Shown here: piece by piece, positions 5,578 through 11,878 of the stretch
How the letters are laid out: each line of letters opens with the position of its first letter
Numbering within the stretch: the stretch's first letter is position 1
NCBI GenBank assembly: GCA_943327015.2
Contig: CALPVM020000036.1
Coordinates: 1 to 11,878, forward strand
Direction of reading: 5' to 3'
Source of the DNA: Akkermansia muciniphila
GTDB taxonomy: Bacteria > Pseudomonadota > Gammaproteobacteria > Burkholderiales > Burkholderiaceae_C
Length of the DNA: 11,878 nucleotides
Notes under the pieces: generated by a model
Database searches by the model: none
Told to the model about the DNA's origin: nothing
The model's input: the letters and a program-made list of their open reading frames with translations, nothing else
Made by a program: the position numbers and the translations under genes

Positions 5578-6884
5578 GCGGCATCTCCCGCAATGGCGGA
5601 GGCAGTCATGCGGTTAAGCGGTTGCTCGCCACCTTTTACACCTTGGCCTCTGCAACTGGGGCGGCAGTAAAAATCTGCATTGCTGAGATCGGCCACCGTG
5701 CCAATATCTTTGTCACCACGGCCTGAGAGGTTGACCAGAATAGACTGGTCCGGCCGCATGGTTTTGGCGAGTTGCATGGCATAGGCAATGGCGTGGCTGG
5801 ATTCAAGCGCCGGAATAATGCCTTCGGTACGGCACAGGTAGTGAAAGGCCGATAGTGCCTCAGTGTCGGTAATGCCTACGTACTGAGCCCGTCCGATGTC
5901 GCTTAGAAACGCATGTTCCGGGCCTACGCCAGGGTAGTCCAGCCCGGCGCTAATGCTATGCGTTTCGGTAACCTGACCATTGTCGTCCTGCAGAACATAG
6001 GTGCGGTTGCCGTGCAAAACACCGGGGCTGCCGCGCTGGATGGAGGCAGAATGTTTGCCACTGTCCATGCCTTCGCCTGCGGCCTCTACGCCAATCAGGC
6101 GCGTGTTCTCGAACGGAATGTAAGGGTGGAAGATACCCATAGCGTTGCTGCCGCCGCCTACGCACGCGATGACTGCATCGGGTTGACTGCCTTGGACACC
6201 TTGGCGTTGCAGCATCTCGGGCATTTGCATGATGCATTCTTTGCCGATGACGCTTTGAAAGTCGCGCACCATCATGGGGTAGGGGTGGGGCCCGGCAACG
6301 GTACCGATGATGTAAAACGTGTTGTCCACGTTAGCAACCCAGTCGCGCATGGCCTCATTGAGTGCATCTTTGAGGGTTTTGCTACCACTTTCAACGGGTA
6401 CAACCGTGGCACCCAGCAGTTTCATGCGGTAGACGTTAGGGCTTTGGCGTTTGACATCTTCGCTGCCCATATAGACCACGCACTCAAGTCCGTAACGGGC
6501 GCAGATGGTGGCAGTAGCCACGCCGTGCTGACCGGCACCGGTTTCTGCAATAACTCGGGGCTTGCCCATGCGTTTAGCTAGCATGGCCTGACCAATGGTG
6601 TTGTTGATTTTGTGAGCGCCGGTGTGGTTGAGGTCTTCGCGCTTCAAGAAAATTTGCGCTCCACCCATTTCGCGGCTCATGCGGGCAGCGTGGTAAATGG
6701 GAGAGGGGCGACCCACAAAATGGGCTAGTTCGTATTGAAATTCGGCCAAAAACTCGGGGTCGTACTGGTACTTGGCGTACGCGTCTTTGAGTTCATTGAT
6801 GGCATGGGTCAGTGTTTCAGAGACAAAACTGCCGCCATATTTTCCAAAATGGCCGCTAAGGTCGGGTTGCTGGTAAGAGGTCAT
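5574..6884 (-). CDS. trpB: Tryptophan synthase beta chain (TrpB)
   Basis: TrpB condenses indole with L-serine to make tryptophan, using pyridoxal phosphate, in complex with TrpA. The PLP lysine is Lys92 in HTGAHKINN (87-95). The catalytic glutamate region is ETGAGQHG (114-121), and the PLP phosphate loop is GGGSNAMG (243-250). At 436 residues it is roughly 40 longer than E. coli TrpB. The extra length lies at the C-terminus, after the conserved GRGDKD (about 390), and includes a tail with CRPSCRGQGVKGGE. The start ATG lies 5 bp after the trpF stop with AAGG as ribosome binding site. It is translationally coupled to trpA by the ATGA overlap. Confidence 0.97.
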   Translation of the reverse strand: MTSYQQPDLSGHFGKYGGSFVSETLTHAINELKDAYAKYQYDPEFLAEFQYELAHFVGRPSPIYHAARMSREMGGAQIFLKREDLNHTGAHKINNTIGQAMLAKRMGKPRVIAETGAGQHGVATATICARYGLECVVYMGSEDVKRQSPNVYRMKLLGATVVPVESGSKTLKDALNEAMRDWVANVDNTFYIIGTVAGPHPYPMMVRDFQSVIGKECIMQMPEMLQRQGVQGSQPDAVIACVGGGSNAMGIFHPYIPFENTRLIGVEAAGEGMDSGKHSASIQRGSPGVLHGNRTYVLQDDNGQVTETHSISAGLDYPGVGPEHAFLSDIGRAQYVGITDTEALSAFHYLCRTEGIIPALESSHAIAYAMQLAKTMRPDQSILVNLSGRGDKDIGTVADLSNADFYCRPSCRGQGVKGGEQPLNRMTASAIAGDAA

Positions 6885-6889
6885 GCTAT

Positions 6890-7609
6890 TTAGCCTTGTG
6901 CAAATTGTTCATCGGCTGCACGTACGGCAGCTACAAATGCGGTTATTCGGTTCGGGTCTTTAATACCCTTGAGTGTTGCGCCAGCGTCATTGAACGCCTC
7001 TACGCCAGAGCTAACATCTACGGACAATGTTTTACAGCGTGGCCGTAGTAGCGTAATGCCTTCTGCCACGTTTGCAGCACTCAGCCCACCACTTAAGACG
7101 AGGTGAGCGTTGACGTTTGGTGGTAGTAGTGACCAATTGAATGCCTGTCCGCCACCGCCGTAGCCATCGACATGGGCGTCGAGCAACAGCGCTTGCGCGT
7201 GAGAATAATCTTGAGCGTATTTTAAAAGATTAAAGTGTGTGGCGCCATCGCCTAAGGGAATACGCGCCGCCCGAACATAGGGTCGCCCTTCGGTTTGGAG
7301 CGCTTGCAGACAAAAATCAGGGGTTTCATCACCATGAAATTGCAGGGTGGCGTTGCCAATTTTGCGTGTAGCCCGGCACACTTCTTCTAAAGTGGCATTT
7401 ACAAACAGTAGCACAGGTGTAACAAAGGGCGGGAGTCGTTGTGAGAGTTGTGCTGCACGGTCAATATCCACATAACGTGGACTTTTGTTGTACAGCACAA
7501 AGCCAATAGCGTCTGCACCTGCTGCGACAGCTGCATCCACGTCTTGCTCGCGTGTCAATCCGCAAATTTTAATCCGCGTGCGTTGTGCGCTTGGTGGTAC
7601 AAGGTTCAT
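6890..7609 (-). CDS. trpF: Phosphoribosylanthranilate isomerase (TrpF)
   Basis: TrpF converts N-(5-phosphoribosyl)anthranilate to the 1-deoxyribulose 5-phosphate form, the third step of tryptophan synthesis. It is a TIM barrel of 239 residues. The general-base cysteine is Cys16 in KICGLT (14-19), and the general-acid aspartate is Asp144 in LLLDAHVDGYGGGG (141-154). Phosphate binding is shown by LSGGL (172-176) and VDVSSGVE (197-204). It is somewhat longer than the 200-210 residues of many TrpF proteins because of short N- and C-terminal extensions. Its ATG overlaps the truA stop in an ATGA (7606-7609), and no strong ribosome binding site precedes it, so translation is likely coupled to truA. 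Confidence 0.97.
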   Translation of the reverse strand: MNLVPPSAQRTRIKICGLTREQDVDAAVAAGADAIGFVLYNKSPRYVDIDRAAQLSQRLPPFVTPVLLFVNATLEEVCRATRKIGNATLQFHGDETPDFCLQALQTEGRPYVRAARIPLGDGATHFNLLKYAQDYSHAQALLLDAHVDGYGGGGQAFNWSLLPPNVNAHLVLSGGLSAANVAEGITLLRPRCKTLSVDVSSGVEAFNDAGATLKGIKDPNRITAFVAAVRAADEQFAQG

Positions 7610-8388
7610 GGCAAGCTATCAAATGCCGGGGTACGGTCGGGGATATTCCATTGTGCTGGATAGCGAGGCCCCAGAAAATACAGTCCGTCGGGTGAAAAAG
7701 TCGGAGCTGCTGCACGCCGGTCACGAGCAGCAAGAACCTGTTGTATCCATTCGGGCGGTTTTTTGCCAATGCCAACTTGTACCAGGCAGCCCATGATGTT
7801 GCGAATCATGTGGTGTAAAAAAGCATTGGCTTCGAACTCAATACGCCAATATGCGCCATTGCGAGAAATTTGAATATCTAACATGGTTTTTACAGGGCTT
7901 AAAGCTTGACACTCTGCAGCGCGAAAAGATGTAAAGTCATGTTCTCCAAGCAGCATGTCTGCAGCTTGGCGCATATTTGCTTGGTTTAATGGGCGAAATG
8001 TCCATCCGATGCGTCCAATTTCAATGCTTGGACGTACCGGAGAGTCTAGCAGCACGTATGCGTAGCGGCGCGATGTGGCACAAGCGCGGCAATGAAAAGC
8101 ATCGCCTGCCAACACTGCCCATTGCACTGCAATGTCGCGGGGTAAATAAGCGTTGGTGCCGCGTATCCAAGCAAAAATAGAGCGATCTTTGTTTGTGTCA
8201 AAGTGCACTACCTGCATGAGTGCATGCACACCGGCATCGGTGCGTCCAGCGCATAGGGTGGAGACTCGCTCATTCGTAAATTTGCCAAGTGCTAGTTCAA
8301 GCTTGTCTTGAACGGTCTGGCCCGAAGACTGACTTTGCCATCCCTGGTAAGCCTGTCCGTGATAGCTAATACCCATCGCCACCCGCAT
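7606..8388 (-). CDS. truA: tRNA pseudouridine(38-40) synthase TruA
   Basis: TruA turns uridines 38, 39 and 40 of the anticodon stem-loop of many tRNAs into pseudouridine, as a cytoplasmic dimer. The 260 residues match the family. The catalytic aspartate is Asp51 in AGRTDAGVHA (47-56). Other conserved parts are YHGQAYQGWQ (9-18), SRRYAYVL (106-113), GEHDFTSFRAAEC (148-160) and HHMIRNIMG (192-200). It starts 46 bp after fimV. That gap holds a weak CTCTT/AAGAG hairpin without a T tract, so readthrough from fimV is likely. It is coupled downstream to trpF by an ATGA overlap. Confidence 0.97.
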   Translation of the reverse strand: MRVAMGISYHGQAYQGWQSQSSGQTVQDKLELALGKFTNERVSTLCAGRTDAGVHALMQVVHFDTNKDRSIFAWIRGTNAYLPRDIAVQWAVLAGDAFHCRACATSRRYAYVLLDSPVRPSIEIGRIGWTFRPLNQANMRQAADMLLGEHDFTSFRAAECQALSPVKTMLDIQISRNGAYWRIEFEANAFLHHMIRNIMGCLVQVGIGKKPPEWIQQVLAARDRRAAAPTFSPDGLYFLGPRYPAQWNIPDRTPAFDSLP

Positions 8389-8434
8389 GGCAAAATTACC
8401 CTCTTGAAAAGTTGAAGAGTGTCACGCCGCTGAT

Positions 8435-10909
8435 TTAACCCAGCTTGGCAAGCGCTTGCTCTGCCTTGGAACGCATGTCTCCGGAGGACTCGGCAATCAC
8501 TTCTTCAATCAGAGCGCGTGCGCCGTCCTCGTCGCCAATGGAGTAAAACTCTTCTGCCAGCGCTAGTTTGGTCTCTAGCGGGTCATCAGGAATATCGGTA
8601 TTAGCCTGTGACGGTGTTGATTCGGGTTTAGCGGTTTCCAAGTCAAGCGACAAACCGCCCAGGTCAAAATCAAGCGCTTCTGCATCCGTTAAGGATGGGG
8701 GTGTAGACTCCCCAATCGGCGCAAGAGGGGTTGCTTCAGAAGATTCAAAGTCCAGACCAAAAGCGTTCTCATCATTATTGGCTTTAGACGGATTTTCGGT
8801 GGGGTTGGGGTCAAACTCGGGTTCTGCTGAGGCAGGTAGCTCATCTTCCGGCGAAACCTGAGATGGTATGGATGGCAGGTCTTTGGCATCTTCGTCGAAG
8901 GCAAAGTCTAAGTCCAGATCAACCGCTTCGCTGTTATTGTCTTGAACGCTAAGTTGTTCAGGTGGCTCTACCGGCATGTTTTGGCTCACAAAATCCGGAA
9001 CTGCGGTTACCGGATCTGCCGATGTATTTGGTGCTGAACCCTCAGGTAAGTACAAGGGGTTATGCGGGTCGATGCCGAGGCCCATTTCGCAAATGCGTTG
9101 CCAATCAGCGCTACTCTTATTGGTGAGTACCAATGCTTGCTGGGCTGCTGACTCAAAGCCTTTGACATCACGGCGTTTGGCAAGAATTTCCAGAAGCTTG
9201 CTGCGGATGGCCAAACGGGCCGGATTGGTGCGTAATGCTTCTTTTAAAATTTCCTCGGCTTGTGCATCGCGGCCATAAGCCAAATAGACATCAGCTTCAG
9301 CTACAGGATCCACATCATCGCCGGAATCTAACTGGCTGGCAGAAAACAAGATGGAAGATGCCTTGAAGCCATCGTTGTCGTTGGTGTCAACACGCTGACC
9401 GCCACTGGTGTTAAAAAATGAATCCGGTTGCAGTCTGCTTTCGAGTACTTCATCCTCAGAATTGGCTTTCTTTTTGCGTTGGCGGTATTTGTAGCCGGCA
9501 AAACCAGCCAATAACAGCAGAACACCTGCTACACCCGCAGGTATGGCCGGGTTTTCTTGCATTGCAGCAAGTACGCCGCCAGAGGCTTCCGGTTCAGGTA
9601 ATGTAGCAAGCGGAACTTCTGCAGGGGCAGAAACAGGTGCTATTGGGGCAGAAGCGGGTACTTGCGGCACTGCTACGGGCTCAGAGACTGGCAACGCCGG
9701 TGCAGATGCAGCAACAATCGGTGCTGATGCTACCGGTTCTGGCGCGGTTATGGGAGCGGTAACAGCAGCTTGTGGAGCGCTTTCGGTGGTGGCTTTACCA
9801 AGTTGGTTCAGGGCAGAGATGTTTTTTTCTATGTCTGCGGCGCGTTTGGCAGCGTCTTTGGCTGCCAACTCGTTGGCAATTTTTGTTTCTTCGGCCTTAG
9901 ACTGTACAGAGCCTTTGGAGAGAGTGAGTTTGTCGGGCGTGACGGAAGAGGCTTTTTTGTCATCTACCTTGGCCTCTATGGTTCCACTGGCTTTGCGGTC
10001 GGCATTGCCCACCGGTGCAGCGGTTACATTACTGGCCAGACTGCGTCGGAAAGAGTTGAAGTCTTTGCTTTGCGCCAAAATAATTTGGGTTGCTTCAGCC
10101 GGTGGTGTGGTCTGTGCCTCTTCGGCTGTGGGCAGGTTCATGACCGCGCCGGTACGTATGCGGTTGATATTGTCGTTGACAAAGGCCTCGGGGTTGGCAC
10201 GCAGTAGGGCAACCAGCATCTGGTCGAGGGAAATACCTTGCGGCTTGAAGGTGGCTGCAATTTTTCCTGCGGTGTCGCCTTTCTTGATGACTACATTTTT
10301 ATCACTGGCAGGTTTAGCCTGTACTGCTGCGGGAGGTTTTGCAATCGGCTTAGGTGTAGGTGTAGCTTGTTGCGATGGGCGGACATTATTCGCTGGCGGC
10401 GGTGTTTTGGCTGGTGGTGCACTGACCACCGGCTCAACCGGTACAGTAGTTTGCGCGAGTGTAGGTGTTTGTGCTGCCGATGGTTTGCGGAAAGCGGGCG
10501 GATCAAACAGCATGGTGTAATCACGCACAATTTTGCCGGACGACCAACTGGCCTCCAAAATCATATCGACAAAGGGGTCGTTAATGGCTCGGTCACTGGT
10601 CAAACGAAAGTAAGAGCGTCCATCCGAGCGTTGTTGCAATGTTGCACGCAAGCTCGTCATGGCAGGGTTGTAGTCTAGGCCTGCAGCAATAAATGCTTCC
10701 GGGGTTGCAACAGTGGCTTTCAAGCTGGCTGCTTCATCGGCATTAATGCTGGGAATATCTATCTCAGCCCGCAGTGGTTCACCCAATGCCGACAAAACCG
10801 TAACCCGACCCAAAGACAAAGCCAAAGCACTGGGCAATGGGACACTGAGCAGCGCAACGGCAGCCATGGCAACAGCAGTTTTTTGCCAACATTGTGACTT
10901 AGCAATCAA
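8435..10909 (-). CDS. fimV: FimV-family pilus assembly / cell-pole organising protein
   Basis: FimV relatives (Pseudomonas FimV, Vibrio HubP) are inner-membrane proteins that organise the cell pole and help type IV pilus assembly and twitching. This one has 824 residues. Order of parts: a signal peptide (1-30, cleavage likely after ALA), the FimV N-terminal domain starting LSLGRVTVLSALGEPL (31-46), and a proline-rich linker. A periplasmic LysM peptidoglycan-binding module follows (about 206-260). Next come a likely coiled coil (335-372), an Ala/Pro/Val linker with many SAP and PVASAP units (380-445) and one membrane helix (456-474). The cytoplasmic part has a basic stop (RQRKKK), a TPR-like helical region (537-598), a very acidic stretch (660-780) and the conserved C-terminal domain (775-824, LALAEEFYSIGDEDGAR). 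The start is TTG at 10909, supported by GGAGG 8 bp upstream and by the signal peptide lysines it includes. Confidence 0.92.
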   Translation of the reverse strand: MIAKSQCWQKTAVAMAAVALLSVPLPSALALSLGRVTVLSALGEPLRAEIDIPSINADEAASLKATVATPEAFIAAGLDYNPAMTSLRATLQQRSDGRSYFRLTSDRAINDPFVDMILEASWSSGKIVRDYTMLFDPPAFRKPSAAQTPTLAQTTVPVEPVVSAPPAKTPPPANNVRPSQQATPTPKPIAKPPAAVQAKPASDKNVVIKKGDTAGKIAATFKPQGISLDQMLVALLRANPEAFVNDNINRIRTGAVMNLPTAEEAQTTPPAEATQIILAQSKDFNSFRRSLASNVTAAPVGNADRKASGTIEAKVDDKKASSVTPDKLTLSKGSVQSKAEETKIANELAAKDAAKRAADIEKNISALNQLGKATTESAPQAAVTAPITAPEPVASAPIVAASAPALPVSEPVAVPQVPASAPIAPVSAPAEVPLATLPEPEASGGVLAAMQENPAIPAGVAGVLLLLAGFAGYKYRQRKKKANSEDEVLESRLQPDSFFNTSGGQRVDTNDNDGFKASSILFSASQLDSGDDVDPVAEADVYLAYGRDAQAEEILKEALRTNPARLAIRSKLLEILAKRRDVKGFESAAQQALVLTNKSSADWQRICEMGLGIDPHNPLYLPEGSAPNTSADPVTAVPDFVSQNMPVEPPEQLSVQDNNSEAVDLDLDFAFDEDAKDLPSIPSQVSPEDELPASAEPEFDPNPTENPSKANNDENAFGLDFESSEATPLAPIGESTPPSLTDAEALDFDLGGLSLDLETAKPESTPSQANTDIPDDPLETKLALAEEFYSIGDEDGARALIEEVIAESSGDMRSKAEQALAKLG

Positions 10910-10917
10910 TTTATGAG

Positions 10918-10922
10918 CCTCC
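10918..10922 (-). promoter_or_regulatory. Ribosome binding site that fixes the TTG start of fimV
   Basis: GGAGG on the minus strand lies 8 bases before TTG at 10907-10909. The next in-frame ATG (codon 15) has no such site and would cut off the basic start of the signal peptide. Confidence 0.7.
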
Positions 10923-10932
10923 GGTGATCAGG

Positions 10933-10961
10933 CAAATAGCTACAAAAAAACATCATTTCAA
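10933..10961 (-). promoter_or_regulatory. Candidate fimV promoter
   Basis: On the minus strand TTGAAA (10956-10961) and TATTTG (10933-10938) are separated by 17 bp, matching five and three bases of the -35 and -10 consensus. Transcription would begin near 10926, leaving a leader of about 16 bases with the GGAGG site. A perfect TTGACA further upstream (11087-11092) has no good -10. Visual matches only. Confidence 0.3.
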
Positions 10962-11013
10962 AGCGCAATTGACCCGATTCTTAAAATATGTTGGGCACGT
11001 TAACATCATTACC

Positions 11014-11112
11014 GCAACTGCACAAGCTTAGCAGACCTTTGACCTGTTTAAATAACATATTGCAGCTAATGCAATCGATAAATTGTTGTCAACAGGCAAC
11101 TCGCAGAAGCTT
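11014..11112. repeat. Imperfect 16-17 bp direct repeat in the asd-fimV gap
   Basis: The plus strand has GCAACTGCACAAGCTT at 11014-11029 and GCAACTCGCAGAAGCTT at 11096-11112, differing by one inserted base and one substitution, about 82 bp apart. The copies overlap the arms of the inverted repeat described separately. Confidence 0.6.
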
Positions 11113-11116
11113 GTGC
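11020..11116. repeat. Nested inverted repeats sharing one centre between asd and fimV
   Basis: Three perfect inverted pairs are nested around nearly the same centre (about 11067-11070). The outer pair is GCACAAGCTT (11020-11029) and AAGCTTGTGC (11107-11116). The middle pair is CCTGTT (11043-11048) and AACAGG (11091-11096). The inner pair is ATTGCA (11059-11064) and TGCAAT (11070-11075) with loop GCTAA. A small palindrome TGTTGTCAACA (11084-11094) also lies within. As DNA it could form a cruciform or operator array; as RNA read past asd it could fold into a long interrupted stem. No T run follows, so it is not a standard terminator. Confidence 0.65.
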
Positions 11117-11125
11117 TTTGAATGG

Positions 11126-11878
11126 TTATGCCTCAATTAATATCCGCAGCATACGGCGCAGCGGCTCCGCAGCACCCCACAGCAGCTGGTCACCAATCGT
11201 GAATGCTCCCACATACTCGGGGCCCATGGCGAGTTTACGCACCCGTCCTACTGGAATGGTGAGTGTGCCGGTGACGGCCACTGGAGTCAAATCATGGATA
11301 GTAGCTTCGCGGTTGTTGGGTACCAGTTTGACCCACGCGTTGTCAGCAGCAATCATGGCTTCAATATCCGCTACCGGTACATCTTTTTTGAGCTTGAAGG
11401 TGAGTGCCTGGCTATGGCAGCGCATGGCGCCAATGCGTACGCAAAAACCATCGACCGGAGTTTCTGCCGAGCCAAATGCAGCACCTTGACCCAAAATTTT
11501 GTTGGTCTCTGCGCCGCCTTTCCATTCTTCGCGGCTCATGCCATTGCCCAAGTCTTTGTCAATCCACGGAATCAGGCTGCCGCCTAATGGCACACCAAAA
11601 TTAGCGGTCTCAGCATCGGACAAAGCTTTTTGTTTGGCTAGTACCTTGCGGTCAATTTCTAAAATGGCAGACTTGGGGTCGTTCAGCAGGTCGCGCACTT
11701 CACTATTCAAGGTGCCGAATTGCGTGAGCAGTTCACGCATGTGCTGCGCGCCACCACCGGAGGCCGCTTGGTAGGTCATGGTGGTCATCCACTCTACCAG
11801 TCCGGCTTTGTACAGAGCGCCCACGCCCATCAGCATGCAGCTCACAGTGCAGTTGCCGCCCACCCAGTTGTTGCCGCC
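11126..11878 (-). CDS. asd: Aspartate-semialdehyde dehydrogenase Asd, C-terminal 250 residues (5' end outside window)
   Basis: Asd reduces L-aspartyl 4-phosphate to aspartate semialdehyde with NADPH, the branch point to lysine, diaminopimelate, threonine and methionine. The frame is open to the window edge, so about 120-125 N-terminal residues, including the NADP-binding start, are missing. The visible part opens GGNNWVGGNCTVSCML with the catalytic cysteine at visible residue 10 (Cys135 in E. coli). Later CVRIGAMRCHSQ (visible 146-157) holds the substrate-binding arginine and the catalytic histidine (Arg267 and His274 in E. coli). This is the long proteobacterial Asd type. It ends ...RRMLRILIEA with a TAA at 11126-11128. 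A 216-bp gap with nested inverted repeats separates it from fimV; no clear terminator is seen. Confidence 0.96.
   Translation of the reverse strand, partial: GGNNWVGGNCTVSCMLMGVGALYKAGLVEWMTTMTYQAASGGGAQHMRELLTQFGTLNSEVRDLLNDPKSAILEIDRKVLAKQKALSDAETANFGVPLGGSLIPWIDKDLGNGMSREEWKGGAETNKILGQGAAFGSAETPVDGFCVRIGAMRCHSQALTFKLKKDVPVADIEAMIAADNAWVKLVPNNREATIHDLTPVAVTGTLTIPVGRVRKLAMGPEYVGAFTIGDQLLWGAAEPLRRMLRILIEA

Noticed and set aside
5116..6581. Plus-strand open frames of 184 and 222 codons opposite trpA and trpB
   Set aside because: TrpA and TrpB on the minus strand have all catalytic motifs. The opposite frames are Gly/His/Ala-rich shadows with no supporting start signals.
8389..8434. CTCTT/AAGAG hairpin between fimV and truA as a terminator
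   Set aside because: A 5-bp stem with a 9-base loop and no downstream T run in the direction of transcription is too weak to call.
9543..10520. A 325-codon open frame on the plus strand opposite fimV
   Set aside because: It is an Ala/Gly/Ser-rich shadow of the repetitive Ala/Pro/Val-coding part of fimV. fimV has clear family domains on the other strand, and the shadow frame has no ribosome binding site or recognisable motif.
11020..11116. Insertion sequence or complete miniature transposable element
   Set aside because: The 10-bp inverted ends are suggestive, but there is no target-site duplication, no second copy in the window and no coding content. It is kept only as an unexplained inverted repeat.

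Overview
The window looks like ordinary chromosome from a betaproteobacterium of the order Burkholderiales, most likely a member of the Comamonadaceae (inference from gene order and protein style; the genus cannot be read from here). The order asd - fimV - truA - trpF - trpB - trpA - accD on one strand is a well-known Burkholderiales arrangement, and base composition and codon use look even across the window. I see no rRNA, tRNA, insertion sequence, phage gene or CRISPR array.

Layout. Positions 2-214 (+) hold the last 70 codons of queG (epoxyqueuosine reductase). Two tandem, clearly duplicated genes follow (257-736 and 910-1392, +) for small membrane-anchored thioredoxin/glutaredoxin-like proteins, each with its own extended -10 promoter element. 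On the minus strand and convergent with them lie a 75-codon hypothetical gene (1409-1636) and lysS (1645-3192, lysyl-tRNA synthetase). A YggT-family membrane protein gene (3283-3858, +) diverges from lysS and overlaps the end of accD tail to tail by 4 bp. From 11878 down to 3855 everything is on the minus strand: asd (3' part only), fimV, truA, trpF, trpB, trpA and accD.

How the genes work together. truA-trpF and trpB-trpA are joined by 4-bp ATGA stop/start overlaps. trpF-trpB are 5 bp apart and trpA-accD 16 bp apart, so truA-trpFBA-accD is almost certainly one transcription unit, probably continuing from fimV across a 46-bp gap without a convincing terminator. It mixes tRNA pseudouridylation (TruA), the late tryptophan pathway (TrpF, then the TrpAB tryptophan synthase complex), the carboxyltransferase beta subunit of acetyl-CoA carboxylase (AccD) and a cell-pole/type IV pilus organiser (FimV). 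asd is separated from fimV by 216 bp that carry a striking nested inverted repeat.

I found no strong candidate for an undescribed system. The points most worth a second look are the duplicated thioredoxin-like pair with four conserved cysteines, the nested inverted repeat between asd and fimV, and the small gene behind lysS.
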